In this document: positions 45,390 through 60,000 of the stretch, piece by piece
Position numbering within the stretch: position 1 is the first letter of the stretch
Layout of the letters: every line of letters starts with the position of its first letter
Source: Dillenia suffruticosa
Taxonomy: Eukaryota > Streptophyta > Magnoliopsida > Dilleniales > Dilleniaceae
Length of the DNA stretch: 64,000 nucleotides
Reading direction: 5' to 3'
Assembly: GCA_033439265.1 (NCBI GenBank)
Contig: JAVTVX010000020.1
Span: forward strand, 17,502,001 to 17,566,000
The notes under the pieces: generated by a model
Database searches by the model: none
What the model was told of the DNA's origin: nothing
Seen by the model: only the letters and a program-made list of their open reading frames with translations
Program-made: the position numbers and the translations under genes

Positions 45390-48300
45390 ATGTCTGGATC
45401 TCTGAGATGGAAGAGGCTTGTAAAAGAAATGGCGTCCAGAACACTCGCTCGCCGCCCCCTGTTAATTCAGCTCAGTCATCTTCACGTCGCGTCCTATCGG
45501 CGTCGGGACCCATTGATTGGGGTTCAGGAGAGGTATAAAAGGGACCATGGAGGTTCCGATGATTTCCAGACTCGCCGAATTATGGCAGATGCCAATTGCC
45601 CTCGCTGTTCCAGAAACATGGACCTCTTTTTCTCCGATCATCATCTTCCTATTCCTAATTCTTCCTCTTCCTCTGCTACTACGGCCAATAATGGCAAATC
45701 CGTCGGCAATTATCAGGCTGTCAATTTGTGTCCTAATTGTAAAACCGCTTATTACTTTAGGCCTCATGAGATTGCCCCATTACAGGGCAGTTTTGTGGAG
45801 AATGGTAGGGTTAGTAGACCTAGAGATTTGGACAAAAGACCTAAGGAGGATGAACAGAGTTACACGAATCGATTGCGTGCTACCTTCTGGGAGACCTTGA
45901 GGACCTACGGGGTTGACCCGCCAGAGAATTGGTCAAATCCTACAGGGATTCCGTCCCCTTCCCCGTCCTCAGGGAACGGGCTTGCAGTGCATACGTCGCC
46001 TGGACCGCCATTTGCACATGGTGTTAATGTTATTCGGGCATCGGGGCCTGGTGGTGGCGGTGGCGGTGGCGGCAATGGCGGCGGCGGCGGCAATGGTGGT
46101 GGACGAGGGTCTTTCGGGGAGAAGAATGGATGGGGAGGGTCAAGTTTGGGGAAAGATTTACCCACGCCCAAGGAGATATGTGAGGGACTGGATAAGTTTG
46201 TCATTGGGCAGGAAAGAACTAAAAAGGTGTGGATTTTGTTCTAATTCTGTTCTTGAAGTGATTTAATTATGGAGTAAATATGATACATTGGCGATCTTAA
46301 TGTGAGCATTACTGGATGAGATTAAGTGTGTGATTCATTTCTCTACATGCATATTAGAGATCATTGTGGTTTATGAACTGTGTGCCTTTTCTTCCTTTCT
46401 TAGATGGTTTATGCCATTACAGTAAAAGTACACAATTTGAGTTTAAGTTTTCAGCAAAATATGGCGCTTCTTCTGGGATACGATGAATTGCTTTTCATTG
46501 TGAGTTGGATGATGTCTTCTCTCCACCAGTTTCATCTGCCAGTCTTTGGTGGAAACAGGACCGAATCTAGCTTGTTTCTTCTAATCTTTTATTCTTTTTA
46601 CTGGCTATTTTGATTGTGTTTATCAGTTTTGTTGTTTCTTGTTTTTATTAGAAGTCCTTCCAAACTTATTTCTTTGTGGTTGATTCCATGGTTACTTACA
46701 GGTCCTTTCCGTAGCCGTCTATAACCACTATAAAAGGATTTATCATTCCTTGCTAAAAGGGTTAGTTTTGAATGGTTTTCCTGTCTTTGAGGTGTTTCAT
46801 TGTTGTAATAATTGCAATTCACTTGCCAGTTATTAAAAGGTCCTTGGATATGATTATGGATCTTATTTCCATGTTTAGTTAATTCCTTTTGACAACAGCA
46901 AACTGATTGGTCTGAATCCTAGGCCAGGAGCAGAACCAGAAGCTTCAGAGGTGGAAAATGATGATGGAGTGGAGCTTGAAAAGAGCAATGTTCTTTTGAT
47001 GGGCCCGACTGGCTCTGGTACGGCTTCTGTGATTCTAGATTATCTGGTTCTGACGTTGATTGCATTAAATCAAGTGGCTTCCTAGTAATTAGTTGGTGTC
47101 TATCAATTCATTGATGTTGTTTGAGAGAGTGGAGCTCATGATTTTACAGAGCCAACTTAACCTGGATGTTCTAAAACAGGAAAGACATTACTTGCAAAGA
47201 CACTAGCACGTTTTGTGAATGTACCTTTTGTCATAGCTGATGCAACAACCTTAACACAGGCAAGTCTGTTGTTAACTTTCTTGGTTTCTTCCAATATCTT
47301 AATCAACAAAAAATTTGCTTTTCTGTTTCTTCCTCTCTCATCATGCTCATACTGGGATTCAAACAGTTCAAACGTTTCTATTTCCAGTATTTTCCCTTTG
47401 CTGAAGGCTGTTAATATTCTTGCATTTTACGCAAATTTGAGTTAATTGTGGAATTCCAATATCAAGTTTTCTTGATAAGATATTAGCTGATTGCTTTATG
47501 TTCAATATTACTGCAAGTGGGAGTAAGAATGGAAGTGGGAGATTGTTGCCTTATTGTTGAATTTTTATGCTATGTCAAAATGACTACAATTTGATATGTA
47601 GTTTCCTTCTTGGCAGTTTTTTATGTCATTTCAAAGTCTGAATGACCAAGTATATTAGCTAATTCCCTTCTTTCTTGATGAATTTACTTTTTCAATGGAG
47701 AGTCTTTCTGCTAGAAATTAGTTTCAAGGATTTTTTGTTGATGAGTATGTTGATTGACTTGGCTTTTGGACTTTAGTCATACATCTTGGGAAGGAAAATG
47801 TCATCACTTTTAATAAGGTTCTTTGCAGTAGAATAGTTGGAAGGTATATGTCAAAACTTGTGAGCTTAATAAATTATCTCACATGATATCAAGAATAAAA
47901 GAGATGGACGGTGCAATGGCATTCATTTTATCTTTCTAGTAGATTATCCTCAAACATTTAACTACTATTGGGGCAGATTGTCACTCCACATTCCTCTGTC
48001 TACATTATTTTGATATGTGATGGTTGCCATGTTGTGATAAAACCTCCTATATGTGCTAAGTCATTGTCCCAAGTAAGGATTTAAATACTATTTTCTTTAT
48101 ATTTTTTGCTTTTTCTGTAGGCTGGCTATGTAGGAGAAGATGTTGAGTCAATATTGTACAAGCTACTTGTGGTATGATTTACTCTTAGCATGTTCTGAAG
48201 CACCTTGTCTTATTCTATCACTGTTTATTAATATGTTTAAGATCGCATGAAAATTTTCAGCTCCTTGACTTCTTATTTTGGTGATGATGATGAGATATGA

Positions 48301-51300
48301 GTAGCAAGTTCTCCTTTGAGATTTTTTATGCATATGTCTTATTCTCATGTCTCGTCTTATTTCTCTGTTTTTTATCAGAACAAGTGGATGCATCTTTTAT
48401 TGGACACAACTTTACTTTCTATCAGAAATGAAAAACAGACATGCATATCTTATGGTATTCATAGCTGATATACATTTGGAAGTTATTTTGCTTCATAAAT
48501 GGCACAGTTACCTAGTCTTGTTGGAAGAGTGATGTTGCCTAGAGTATTTAAGTAATTATGCAATGCAAAAAAGTTCTATATATCCTTGGTGTGAAAAGCA
48601 GGAAGTAAGCATATTGGGTGCTACAGGGTACATGGATCCCATGATCTTTAGATTGTTTACACATGCTAAAGAAGAATGGTTTTATTAACATCTATTTATC
48701 AAAGAATTGTAGGTGTTGGAGCAAGTCTGGATTATCAATTTGCTGTTAGGTGGGTTTCTATTATCAAGTTTAACCATCACACATGGGATTTCTTCTCCTT
48801 GATGAAGCAAATGCCAGAGGATGGATATTATTGAATGTTCTTTAACTTGGTGTTGGACACATGACTAAATTTGGTGCGGGCACAACATCATACAATTTGG
48901 AAGTAAAATAAGAAATAGTATAGGACGAATTGATTTACTGAAATTCATTTAGGCATGTTCGATGAAAGTTCAAAATAAGTTACTGATTCGAAGTTTTATA
49001 GAATGTCGATATACTTTGATGATGTGACTCTTGAATGCCATCCAGTGGAGTCTAGATTTTTCTCTAATTTTTTGAACAGTAAAAAGGAATCTAGCTAATC
49101 CACAACCTTTGATGTCTTTCTTCTATGTGCTCTCTAGAGCGTATGTGCAATGAAATTTTTACATTTTTTGTTTCATTGTAGAATATTAGGTTAAAGCTCT
49201 CATTAGACATGGCCACGGATCGAACCGAATTGTGGAACCTGATTGGACCGAACCGTTGACCAGTTCATGGTTTTGGTTCCTTATTTTGAGGTCCAAATCG
49301 ATATTCTTTTTTTTATTAAAAATTAAATATTTATGTGTTACAATGTTTGAAATAAAACATTAGAATTATCTATTAGATACCGTGAATTGTGCGGTATTTC
49401 AACATTTCAATCTACCACGCTAGTTGGCATGGGTAACTCTTTAAGTAAAAATATGCAATACTTACAAAAATAGCAAAATCAATCGAGAGATTTAGGTACA
49501 TCGAGTGAACTGCATAGATTTTGATTCCTTTACACTGTATCTTCCTGGGAATACTTATGAAGCTCAATTCTTAGAAACAATGTAGCATTCTAGCCCTCCT
49601 CCTTTTTTTCTTAATTATTTTTCTGGAACAGGATCAGAACCAGAACCTGCGGTTAGTTCCTCTAAATCTATAATGGGAACCGACGGTTTTGGAACTATGG
49701 CCATGTCCAGCTCTCATACTTGTCAAAATTTTCATGTTCTCATATCATATCGCTGTTCTCATAGCTTTTGTGTGGAAGAGCTACCGGATGAGATAGGTGG
49801 ATATCTTCTTTTTTAGGGTGTTGTGTGGCATTGTATTTCTTTGCAAGGATCATCTTTCACATATTAATTTATAGTTGTAATATTTCTGTTGGTATTGTGG
49901 GTTGACGCAACTCTTTATGCAAGCATGGAAATGAGCATATCTTTCGATGGTGTTGTGGTGACTTTTTCCAATATGGTGATGTGACAGCCATGAAACTTTT
50001 CAGTGTTTGAGGCCTGATTTTAATTATGTGCCATTTGTAAAATTTTGCATCGTTATTGATTGTGAGCACAACTTTACTGCAAATGTGATTTAAATTTGTG
50101 GTTTAGTTTAGATGCCTGAGTTTTGAAGAATTTATATGAATTTCTATATTGAAGTGCTCACATATTCATACATGTATATGTTGATGTGGCTGTGGTTATT
50201 TATTTCACTGTATTATGGTGTAACAACCATGAAAATTTCAATATTAGTGTAGTTCAAGGCCTGCTTTTAACTGTGTGCTAGATATTATGCTTTACGTCAC
50301 TATGAATGTGAACACAACTTCGATTGCAGCTGCAAATGAAATTTACACCTGTGGATGATTTAGATAAACTTATATGATAAAGTCTTCACATAATTAATAC
50401 ATCATATACTTCTAGACACTATTCCCCCCAGGGGGTTGAGGTGTGCTTGGGAGCTGTAGTTATTATTCCTTGATGTGTTGATGTGTGCTGATGGCACAAT
50501 GTTGGGATTTGAAATTTGAGAGTGCTAATTGGTGAAAAATAAGAAAAGATTTTTTCCACTGATCATGGACTTCTATTCATGTGACACTAACATTGTCTCA
50601 TGATCTTGCAATGCTTCTCTTCCACATTAGCTACAGTTCAAAGAAATTTTCGAGAATATTTGGGAATTCAAGATATTCCAAAAGATTTGTTCTAGTTTTT
50701 GTTATCTAAAATCTTGTTTCTTTAATTCTCTGTGATGGTTAGTTTCTTATTGTCCTTCATATTCATTCTCTTTAATTGTCTCCTCACTGGCAAAATTTCT
50801 ATAATTATGCTTTTACTTTCTTTACATAGGTTGCAGACTTTAATGTACAAGCAGCTCAACAGGGAATGGTCTATATAGATGAAGTTGATAAAATCACCAA
50901 GAAGGTTCTATAATTTAGCTGAGGATTCATTTGTTTGATGTAAGGCACCAAGTGAGGAAATTATCTAACCTTTTTGTTTTCTTTTGCAGGCTGAGAGCTT
51001 AAACATTAGCAGGGATGTTTCTGGTGAAGGTGTTCAGCAGGCTTTACTGAAAATGCTTGAAGGAACTGTGAGTAAATGGTTATGTACCTTTGTATGGCAA
51101 TAGTTAATTCATTTATATATCACTTTTCTTGGATAACCTTTTTTCTTACTAAAATTCTTTTGGGAGTATCTTTGTTATCCTTCATTCAAAAGACCTTTAG
51201 AGTTTTTGTACATAGATTTTCTAGATCGCCTCTTCCATCCTTTAAATGTATTTGACCATTAATTTCCTGTTCTAGCTTCTAAAAGAGTTGATTGTAAGGA

Positions 51301-54300
51301 ACTTAGATCGGAATATTTGATACTAAAGTTAAACAAGATTAGTACAAATAATTTGTTACAAAAATTCACAGTATATATGTGTTTTGCATAGGGAAAGATT
51401 TTGAAACAAGAGGTCACTTGTTTTTGTATTGCACTATAGATTGGGAGATAGGAAATCGCCTCTTTGCAATATGTGATAATCAGTGGGTGGGTCCCTGGTT
51501 TGCTTAAAATTTAGAGGTTTTGAAGTATGAAAATATGCTTCTTGATTTTAGAAAATTGCTTCCTTATCTATTCCTTGTATTTGGAGGGAGTGAAATGCTG
51601 CCTAGTACTAAGGACTAGACCATTGGTTCCTCTATCCATTGGGATTAGATCATATTCTATGCTTTTCTTTGACTCATGCATCTCAGTCCGTAGACCTTAG
51701 TAATGTAGAATAGGAGAATACAGAAGATAGAAGTAGAGGAAGAGGAAAGAGAAGGAAGAGAACAAAGGCATGAGGTATTAATGAAACAAGAGGCAAGAAA
51801 GATCAATAATGCATAATCATTCAACAATCAAAAGTAGGTTTAGGAATAAGGCCTAATGTATAGGCCAAAACCCTAAACTGATTCAGGACTGTAGTCAAAC
51901 TAATAATAGAATCTATTCTAAAGCCTTAAATATTAATTAACTTTGAATATTTCAACATGAGTCATACTAGAGGTCTTGAAGATTTGGATGGCTGTCCTTT
52001 AGTTGGTCTTCTTTGTTTTCATTTTTCTTTTTGTTTTTGTTTTAGTCTTTTATTTTTTTGTATCTTTGTTTCTTTGTCCCTATGGATTCCTTAACCTTTG
52101 AGACATTAATATTCTCTTTTCAATCTAATACAATTCTTTTTTCTATCAATTCTTTATTTTTATATTTATTTATTTATTTGTTTTTTGAGATTAGAGCTTC
52201 ACTAAAAGAAGTTCATAATTGGATTATGAAGAACACAACATGACTTTAAATAGAAACCTGGAAAATCCTTGTGCAACGGAGCAAACATGTCTAAATAAGA
52301 GAATAGCTCCTTCATGAAAGTTGGTGCGGGACAAATAACCTGTTGAACAGGTCGAATATGCGTAATTAGTAAAGCAGCTGGAAGAAGATAACAGTGTAAC
52401 ATAACCAGTCTAGAGGGGAAATGAAAGAAGCTCTGGCCATTGTTCATTTAATGGCTTGCTGTCAGAACTTTTAGGAAGAGTTTCAGCAAGCACTTTCAAC
52501 CTGATCTCTGTGAAATCGCTGATAAGTTCAAAAACATGGATTTTTTAAATATTGCAGTTTGTTAAAAAATATTGTTATGTTTCCAGGTCCTTTTAGGTAT
52601 TTTTCTTGGAAGACTGCAAATTCTTTAAAACATAATCTCTCATATATAGTAGTTTTGTTGACCATGATGTGTGGAACTCTGGGTTATTGCTTGTACAACA
52701 GCATAGAAGAGAGTGTATTTATGGTAAGTTTAACTTTGAAGGAGAAGAAACTTTGGCATGAACTTGAGGACCTTCTGAGGTGACAATGGTCTCAATTGGC
52801 TAGATTACTTCATTTTATGCATGGAAGGGAAAGGTGGATATCATTTGGACATAGACAGTGATAGGATTAGGCCAGAAAAGTCATGTTCACCAGGGAAAAG
52901 TTGGTTCTCTACTAAAAAACACAGATGCTGACATGGGAATTGTATACGGCATGACATGGATGCTAGGGTATAACAAATATTCCAAAATTAGGATATAGGA
53001 ACATGACATTGAAATAATACAATGATATTATATAGGCTATACTTTGCTATTGTATGTAATTTTTATTTATATATAGATTTAGTTATTTAAGATTAAGGCT
53101 CAGTTTGTTATTGTTGTATATAAATTTAGTTCAGTAAATTATTAATTTAAATATTTAAAAGTCAGTGCTAATGATATATGACAACAAGGTTTAACAATTT
53201 TGGTTTTTTTATCCACATATTTTATGATCAATGAAAAAACTAATGGTAAATATTATTGTCACGAAAAGTTCACATGAAGTATCTACCAAGTATTTGAAAA
53301 AATAATAAAAGACAGATACCCCATGTGAAGTGTCTGACATGTTTCATTATGGTGTCTTGTATCTGTAACGCATCCAATAAAGGTATGACTTCCATTTTGA
53401 AGTAGTCGTGCTACCTAGACATCCAATTTTGGCAATGCACCAAGGATTATAGGCTTGCATTTTCAACTTATTACAATTATTACTAGCATCCACACACACA
53501 CACACACATATGGTGCATTTGCAAAATAAGTTGAATTAGAGATTGCAAACTAAAAAAGCATATATAAGTGAAAAATGTTAAAAGAGATACGTGAAAAATA
53601 AGGAAGAAGCACATACACTTATTGAAACAAGCTCAGATACTTATTACATTGGGTGTACACACAACACCAATTGGGTACAACAATTGGGAAAAAAATATGT
53701 GAAAGCATAAGGTAGAATTTGACAAGTGTACTTAGAGCTCACTCGGTGCACAAAATGCTCCTCGACTTAGTGCGGGGGGTAGGCCGAGGGTGGGCGCATA
53801 TGTATGCAGTTTTTCTCTTGCATTTTTTTTGCTAAGAGGCTGTTTCTATGCCTTGAACCCGTGACCTCGAGGTCACCAATGAAGCAACTCCATTGTTACA
53901 TTTTTATTGCATGTGTACTTGTCACCAATGTGACAAGTGTACTACTTTAAAATAATATTTTAATATATTTACAATGATAAAATTTATAATTTTATTTTCA
54001 AATAAATTTGACTTCACAAATATGCAGTTTAAATTTTTTAAGGAGTGAGTGTTAATGAGATATAACAAGTAAAAGTATTGTGCTCGCCTCATTAATATAT
54101 TATGTGATCAACAAGCTGTTAAGAATTATATGTACTGTTAGTGAATAATAGTTATATAGTGTTTGTACAAATAAGGTGCCCCATGCAGTATTGTGTATGT
54201 ATCTGATCAGTATCATTGTGGTGAGTAATTATCCAATTCGCAAAGGATCTGGATATGGATTCAATTTTGAACATTCCATGCTTTTTAGAAATGTTTTTCT

Positions 54301-56615
54301 CCAATAAGTATTAGTTCCTTAAGCAAACCTTTCATTTTCTTCTCCTTTACTCCTTTATTCTTTTCCCAATGAGGAAAATAAAGTTGTGATTGTTAAAAGT
54401 CATAGTAAATCTCCTTGGGAAATCTGTGAAAGGTTGTTTGAGTTACACTGGGAAGAGCGTTTAATGCGAGAACCATGCACCATGTGAACAATTGTTTAAC
54501 TAGGAAGTCATTCGGCTAAAAGCATTTGGTGTATTATGTCCATTCTTACTGGTTTCATGGAAATTTTGAAGGATTGTTATGATTTATTTTTTTATAGAAA
54601 ATTTTGTAGAATTATCAGTTCATTGGTACTCATGCCTGTAAGTCCTTAACATTGTTGTGGTCCTCTTCTCTGATTTCATCCTCTAGCTATTTGCACCATC
54701 TGATTTTCTATGCACCAAACTCTCCAATTTTTGGTATATGCTTGTTTCTGATTTCATGCTGCCTGCTACACATACTGTGTAAGAAAGCTTAATGATATAA
54801 GCACCACCATGCCTTGCTTACCTGAAACCTGTAACCATTTTCTTTTTCTAGATAGTCAATGTTCCAGAGAAAGGGGCAAGAAAGCATCCCCGTGGTGATA
54901 ATATTCAGGTATGAAAAGTTTAGAAGTCATCCATAGCATGATTTTAATCATTAACATCACCATAAATATATTATATATACACACATCTATTATATAATAT
55001 GTCTGTGTTTGTGAAGTTTGACCATTCTGGGAATATTTTTTTTATTTTTTTTTTGTACTTCATTGTGATGATTTGTTTTCATTGTTGAGGGTTTTTCTCC
55101 ATCATCATTTTGTTGAAATAGCTATCTTTACCTTCTGTTTTGATGTCTTTCTTGAACGGGTTTAAGGCATAATGCCCTTTTGTTAATTTTGTTTTCTTTG
55201 CTTTTTCCAATCATTGGCTTTGTCCTATGTAGCTGGTAGAGCCTAGATGCTAGCAACTACCACCTTTTAATCCTGGTAATGTATGAGATTTTTAGTAGTT
55301 TTCATGGTTTCTTCTAGAATTATGATAGGAGTGCTTGGTGAATCATAAAAGTCCCCTTCAAAGTACTTGTCTGTTGAGTCTTTGGAGAGTTTGGACCATG
55401 ATGGATGACTTATTTGATGAAATTACTGAAGAATTAAATAAGGATGGATATTTGCAGTTGGTAAAAATGAAGTGGTAATTTCAGAACAGATTGCCATCTT
55501 CTGGCAAGAAAGAGGTCCTAGTGTTGATGGGAATGGTTTGTGGTCAAGGGCAAAGCCAGAATTTTTTTTTTTGGGGGGGGGGGATGCAACATCCATTAAG
55601 AGACATGGTTTCAAGGACAACAGGGTTTTAATTTTTAGTGGGGCAAACAACATTCTGGTTATAATTTTTAAAATTGTACACAACATTCTGGTTATAATTT
55701 TTAAAAAGATATGAAACATAGTGTGACAACATAGTCTCTGGAGCTGTACAAGTGGAATATGATTGTCAGTCTCAAAGAACATTTTCTAACTGGGAAAAGT
55801 GCATTTGACAATGCAGTGGTCAAATAAAAACTCTGTGCATACCACCAACAGGGTCCTATTTTAGGTGATGCTCGTCGAATAAAGAAAGTGTAATACCTTC
55901 GCAAATGCTTAAGTATTGGCCCAATATTCTATATAGGAAGACCTGAAGGGATGCTTGGGGCCAACTGCAACAAACTTCAGCATTTTTCTTGTGCTGAAAT
56001 ATGCAATTGAATGTCTTTCTTTGGAGTTTGATCTAGAAAATTATAGAGTTTCATATTTTGAATTTCAAAGAAAATATGGAAGAGGAACAGAAATAAACAC
56101 TTGTAGCACACATAAAAGACCAAAAATTCGAATAGTGCAGACCTTCTAATGTTTGAAAGTAAAAGAACATCAATTAAAGCTTCATCTGGATCATTCTTCT
56201 GTAAAGTCTACATCACTATTCCTATGGGGTTTCCTGGTCTGACTGAAGAGGTGTATGAGAGATGGTTCATGGCCTATTTTAACTGCTTTATTCTTGCCTG
56301 ACTAGCATCAGGCTTTGCTTTTTAGGAGCTCTTATCATTGATAACCAAAATTCTCATAATTTTATGTGTATATGGACCTGAGCATTTTGGCTGAGAATTT
56401 GTCTGTATTTATTTGTTTGTTTATTCTCTAAGCCATAAAGCATACCATGTTATCCAATTTTCCAACATCTTTTTGTTGCAAAGGCAGAAATCAATGGCTA
56501 TAACAATTTGTTTAGAGTACGTTGTTGGATGTATTAGTTCAAGTCTATATGGCTTATATGCAGTTCAGCTGCTTTAGTGTACAGATAATGTCACCAAACT
56601 GATCACATCAGTTTC

Positions 56616-56670
<55 letters not shown>

Positions 56671-57051
56671 ATAAAGAATAGCATCCAATTTGACTAGACA
56701 AGTAGGCTTCAGCAATCTGTTGGCTACATTGATGATTGAAAAAGGAAAAATAAAAGAACTCAAGGGGCTCAAAAGAATTGACTGGAGGGACAAGTGAGTA
56801 ATTTTAAATCACAGAGAGGACCAAGCCCAATCTGACACAGAACAGGAGAAGGCTTTCTTTGAGCCCTTTGATATATAACTAGGGGACTACATGCATGTTG
56901 CCACGGTTGTGAATAAATTAATATATTGTAATTTTGAGTATAATTTGAAATTTATACTAAATAGATAATTTTAAGTAGCGAAATAATTTTAGGTTTATCA
57001 TCATAACATTGAGGACTATATAAATTTTAAAAATGATCAACTGATTTCATG

Positions 57052-57092
<41 letters not shown>

Positions 57093-60000
57093 CTTTTTTG
57101 GGAAATGCTATAGGTGATCATAGAGAAAAGAAAAACTGGACGAGCTTAAAGGAAGCAAAAGCTAGGATTTCTCTTTGGGTTTGGCTTGGAGATAAATAGA
57201 GGAAGCAATTTGTGGAGCCTGTTAGAAACATGGTGAGAGAGGATAATGACTAAATGTCAATTAAATATTTCCTGTAGTGCATTTTAGTTTATTAGGTAAA
57301 TTTTGACTTTTAAAACAGGGGAAGGCTTCTTTTTGGATTTCGATTTACAAAATAAGAATGACAATCATAGTTGAACTTTTGTCACACACACATCTCTACA
57401 ATACATAAATACATTGCGGTTGCTGCCCCCTCCCCCCAAAAAAAAGAAAAGGGCCAACCATCATATTATATTTTGGAAAATCATGTGAATCCTTACTCTT
57501 TTACCGCCAAAAGTGCTAATTTTGTTTTGTCTTCCCTTGTTCAAAAGGTGGCTTTTGTAGTCATTCCCCTACCCCCCCTTTTAAAACATCATGTTGTTGC
57601 TGGTGTTTTTGACTTGCCTTCTTATTTTTGCACGTAGTTATAATGATAGTATTTCCTAGTCTGGTCTAATTTGGACCTATAAAGCACAAACATGGGTACA
57701 AACATGTGCAAGGGGGACATGGCTTGACATTGACATGCATATTACAAATATGTAAACATAATATGGTTTTGCATAGATATTAAACATCAACTAAAATGTT
57801 AGACCTTTGTGTTCTTGTCCATTTTTCCCTCCGACCCATTGTTTGGAGATTTTGACCTCACCTTCTTGTCTAAGAACTTTGAAAAAAGTAGAAATACAGG
57901 ACATAATATCACATGCATTTGGCCTCTTCTTGTCATAGAACCTTATTTATGCCTTCACCTCCTTTATACACAAAGATATTCTTTCCAACTTTCAACTAAA
58001 TTCTACTTATGTTTTTCCTTTTGCTTCTTCAAGAAAACATTTAAGTCATTATGCCAATCATGCATTTTCATTTATTGAAGTATCTAAACATTTATGGTAT
58101 GGAAAAAAATATTAAAATTTCTGAACATGGCTGTTATGTACCTTGTGTCTTTAAAAGTCTATCCAAAGATGTGACCAATATGGACATGGTTCCTTCATAG
58201 AATTGTTGGTTCAGCCTAGATTCACAAAGTAGTTTCTTCACTACCATATTACTCTGAAACAGATCACCATTTTGATTTCTCCACACTTTTTGGTCTCTTT
58301 CTCTCGCTCTCTGCCCCCTTTTTCCTTTAATGTTTTATTTGGGCAGCTTGTCACAGACCACAAATTTCTTTGATTGGCATTATATGTGATACACAAGGTG
58401 ATTATTGGCAGAAGTGGACTTTTCAAGATTTATTTAAGAGTAGGCATAGGTGCAAGGATGTAATGCAGATCAGTTGTCATAAGAGAAGGTTTATGGTCCC
58501 TGTTATCAAAGGGAAGTGCATGCTTCTGCTGAAAATTGTCCTTCTGCAATTTGAATCAACCAATGGCATCTTATACTGGGCACTTTGTATCCCTTAAATT
58601 GGTAGACTTTGTGGCAAGGTCCTCAAGAAATTCTGGTTGGTGCAAGTAATAACTTGTTAAAGATTAGTTGAATTAGAGCAACTGAATGGTTAAATTCTCA
58701 TTGTTTCCTTCGTGTAAAGTCATTGTTCCCTGTTGATTCCAGGAGATTAGACCAAGTTTTGCCTGTCAGTAAAATTACAAATTCACTTTTGGAGGCAGAT
58801 GCGAACAAATAAGCCTTTTGCTATCAATTTTTGAATGACTGTATGCAACTCATGTGGTGTTATTAATGCACAAACTTTGTGATTTTATGGTCTGTAAACT
58901 GTGGCATGGCAGCTCGTTTAATTTTTTTAGTGGGTGTATTTCTGATGGGAGTTTGATTCTCCAAATTTTGACTGAGTGAGATACATGTTGGCCATTTTGT
59001 TAATGTTTCGAGTTGTTTGCTGATGCTAGAGATATCTTTGTTGCTTTTATTCTCTTAAGCTTGTGATGTTGTCCTTTATTATGTCTGTTTTGGAGTAATC
59101 AAGTTACCTACTCTGTAAACAACTGAACTAATTGATGTGCTTTTATCAATCTGTAGAGACTTCTCAATGTAGCTATATCTATTTTACTTCACTAACCTTT
59201 CTGCTTCAAACTGATTTTTAGATTGATACAAAAGATATCCTTTTCATATGTGGTGGAGCCTTTGTTGATTTGGAAAAGACGATTTCAGAGAGGTAATAGC
59301 TCCTCATTTGGCCAACTAATCTCCATTCTTTGTCCTATATATGGTGTCTGAGCAATTTGTTAAGAATATTGTTCATCATGTATATGATACAGACGGCAAG
59401 ATTCTTCAATTGGCTTTGGAGCACCAGTGCGCGCTAACATGAGAGCTGGTGGAGTCAGTAATGCTGTAGTTACATCATCATTATTAGAATCGGTGAGAAT
59501 TAGAATGATAATTATGAATATAACAGATGTTTCTTTTATTTTATTTTCATAATTGCCTCTAACATTTATACTGTAATATTAAGTTCAAAACTGAAGACCT
59601 TAGTAAATGTTTAAATTCTTTTGGAGCTCATAAATTTGCTACAATAAGCCTGAACCGTTTGATTCTTCAGGTTGAAAGTGGTGATCTTATTGCATATGGC
59701 CTTATTCCAGAATTTATTGGACGCTTTCCTATTCTAGCTAGTTTGTCAGCCCTAACCGAGGACCAACTTGTACAGGTAAAGTAATTTTCTTCAGCACAAT
59801 ATAGCTGTGTTTTATTTCATTGTTCCATTCACAAGAGCTGCCATTGTGTTTCTTTTATCTTTTCTTCGGGGTGTGGCATAGTTCTTAAAATTGGACCCGC
59901 TACTAAACTGGAAAAGAGAGTGGGTCATGGTTCACCAATTCAACCGTAATTTATCTGTGGGTCGAACCACTGATGTCAGAATGACATCATCTTACCTTTT

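Larger units (their letters stand above)
54909..59221. other. CLPX intron 8 (4.3 kb)
   Basis: Largest intron. Contents: a T-run/G-run tract (55561-55581), a 33-bp period tandem duplication (55647-55706), a (CT)n(CA)n compound microsatellite (56621-56668) and an (AT)n microsatellite (57055-57090). No nested gene recognised; short ORFs are unsupported. Confidence 0.5.
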
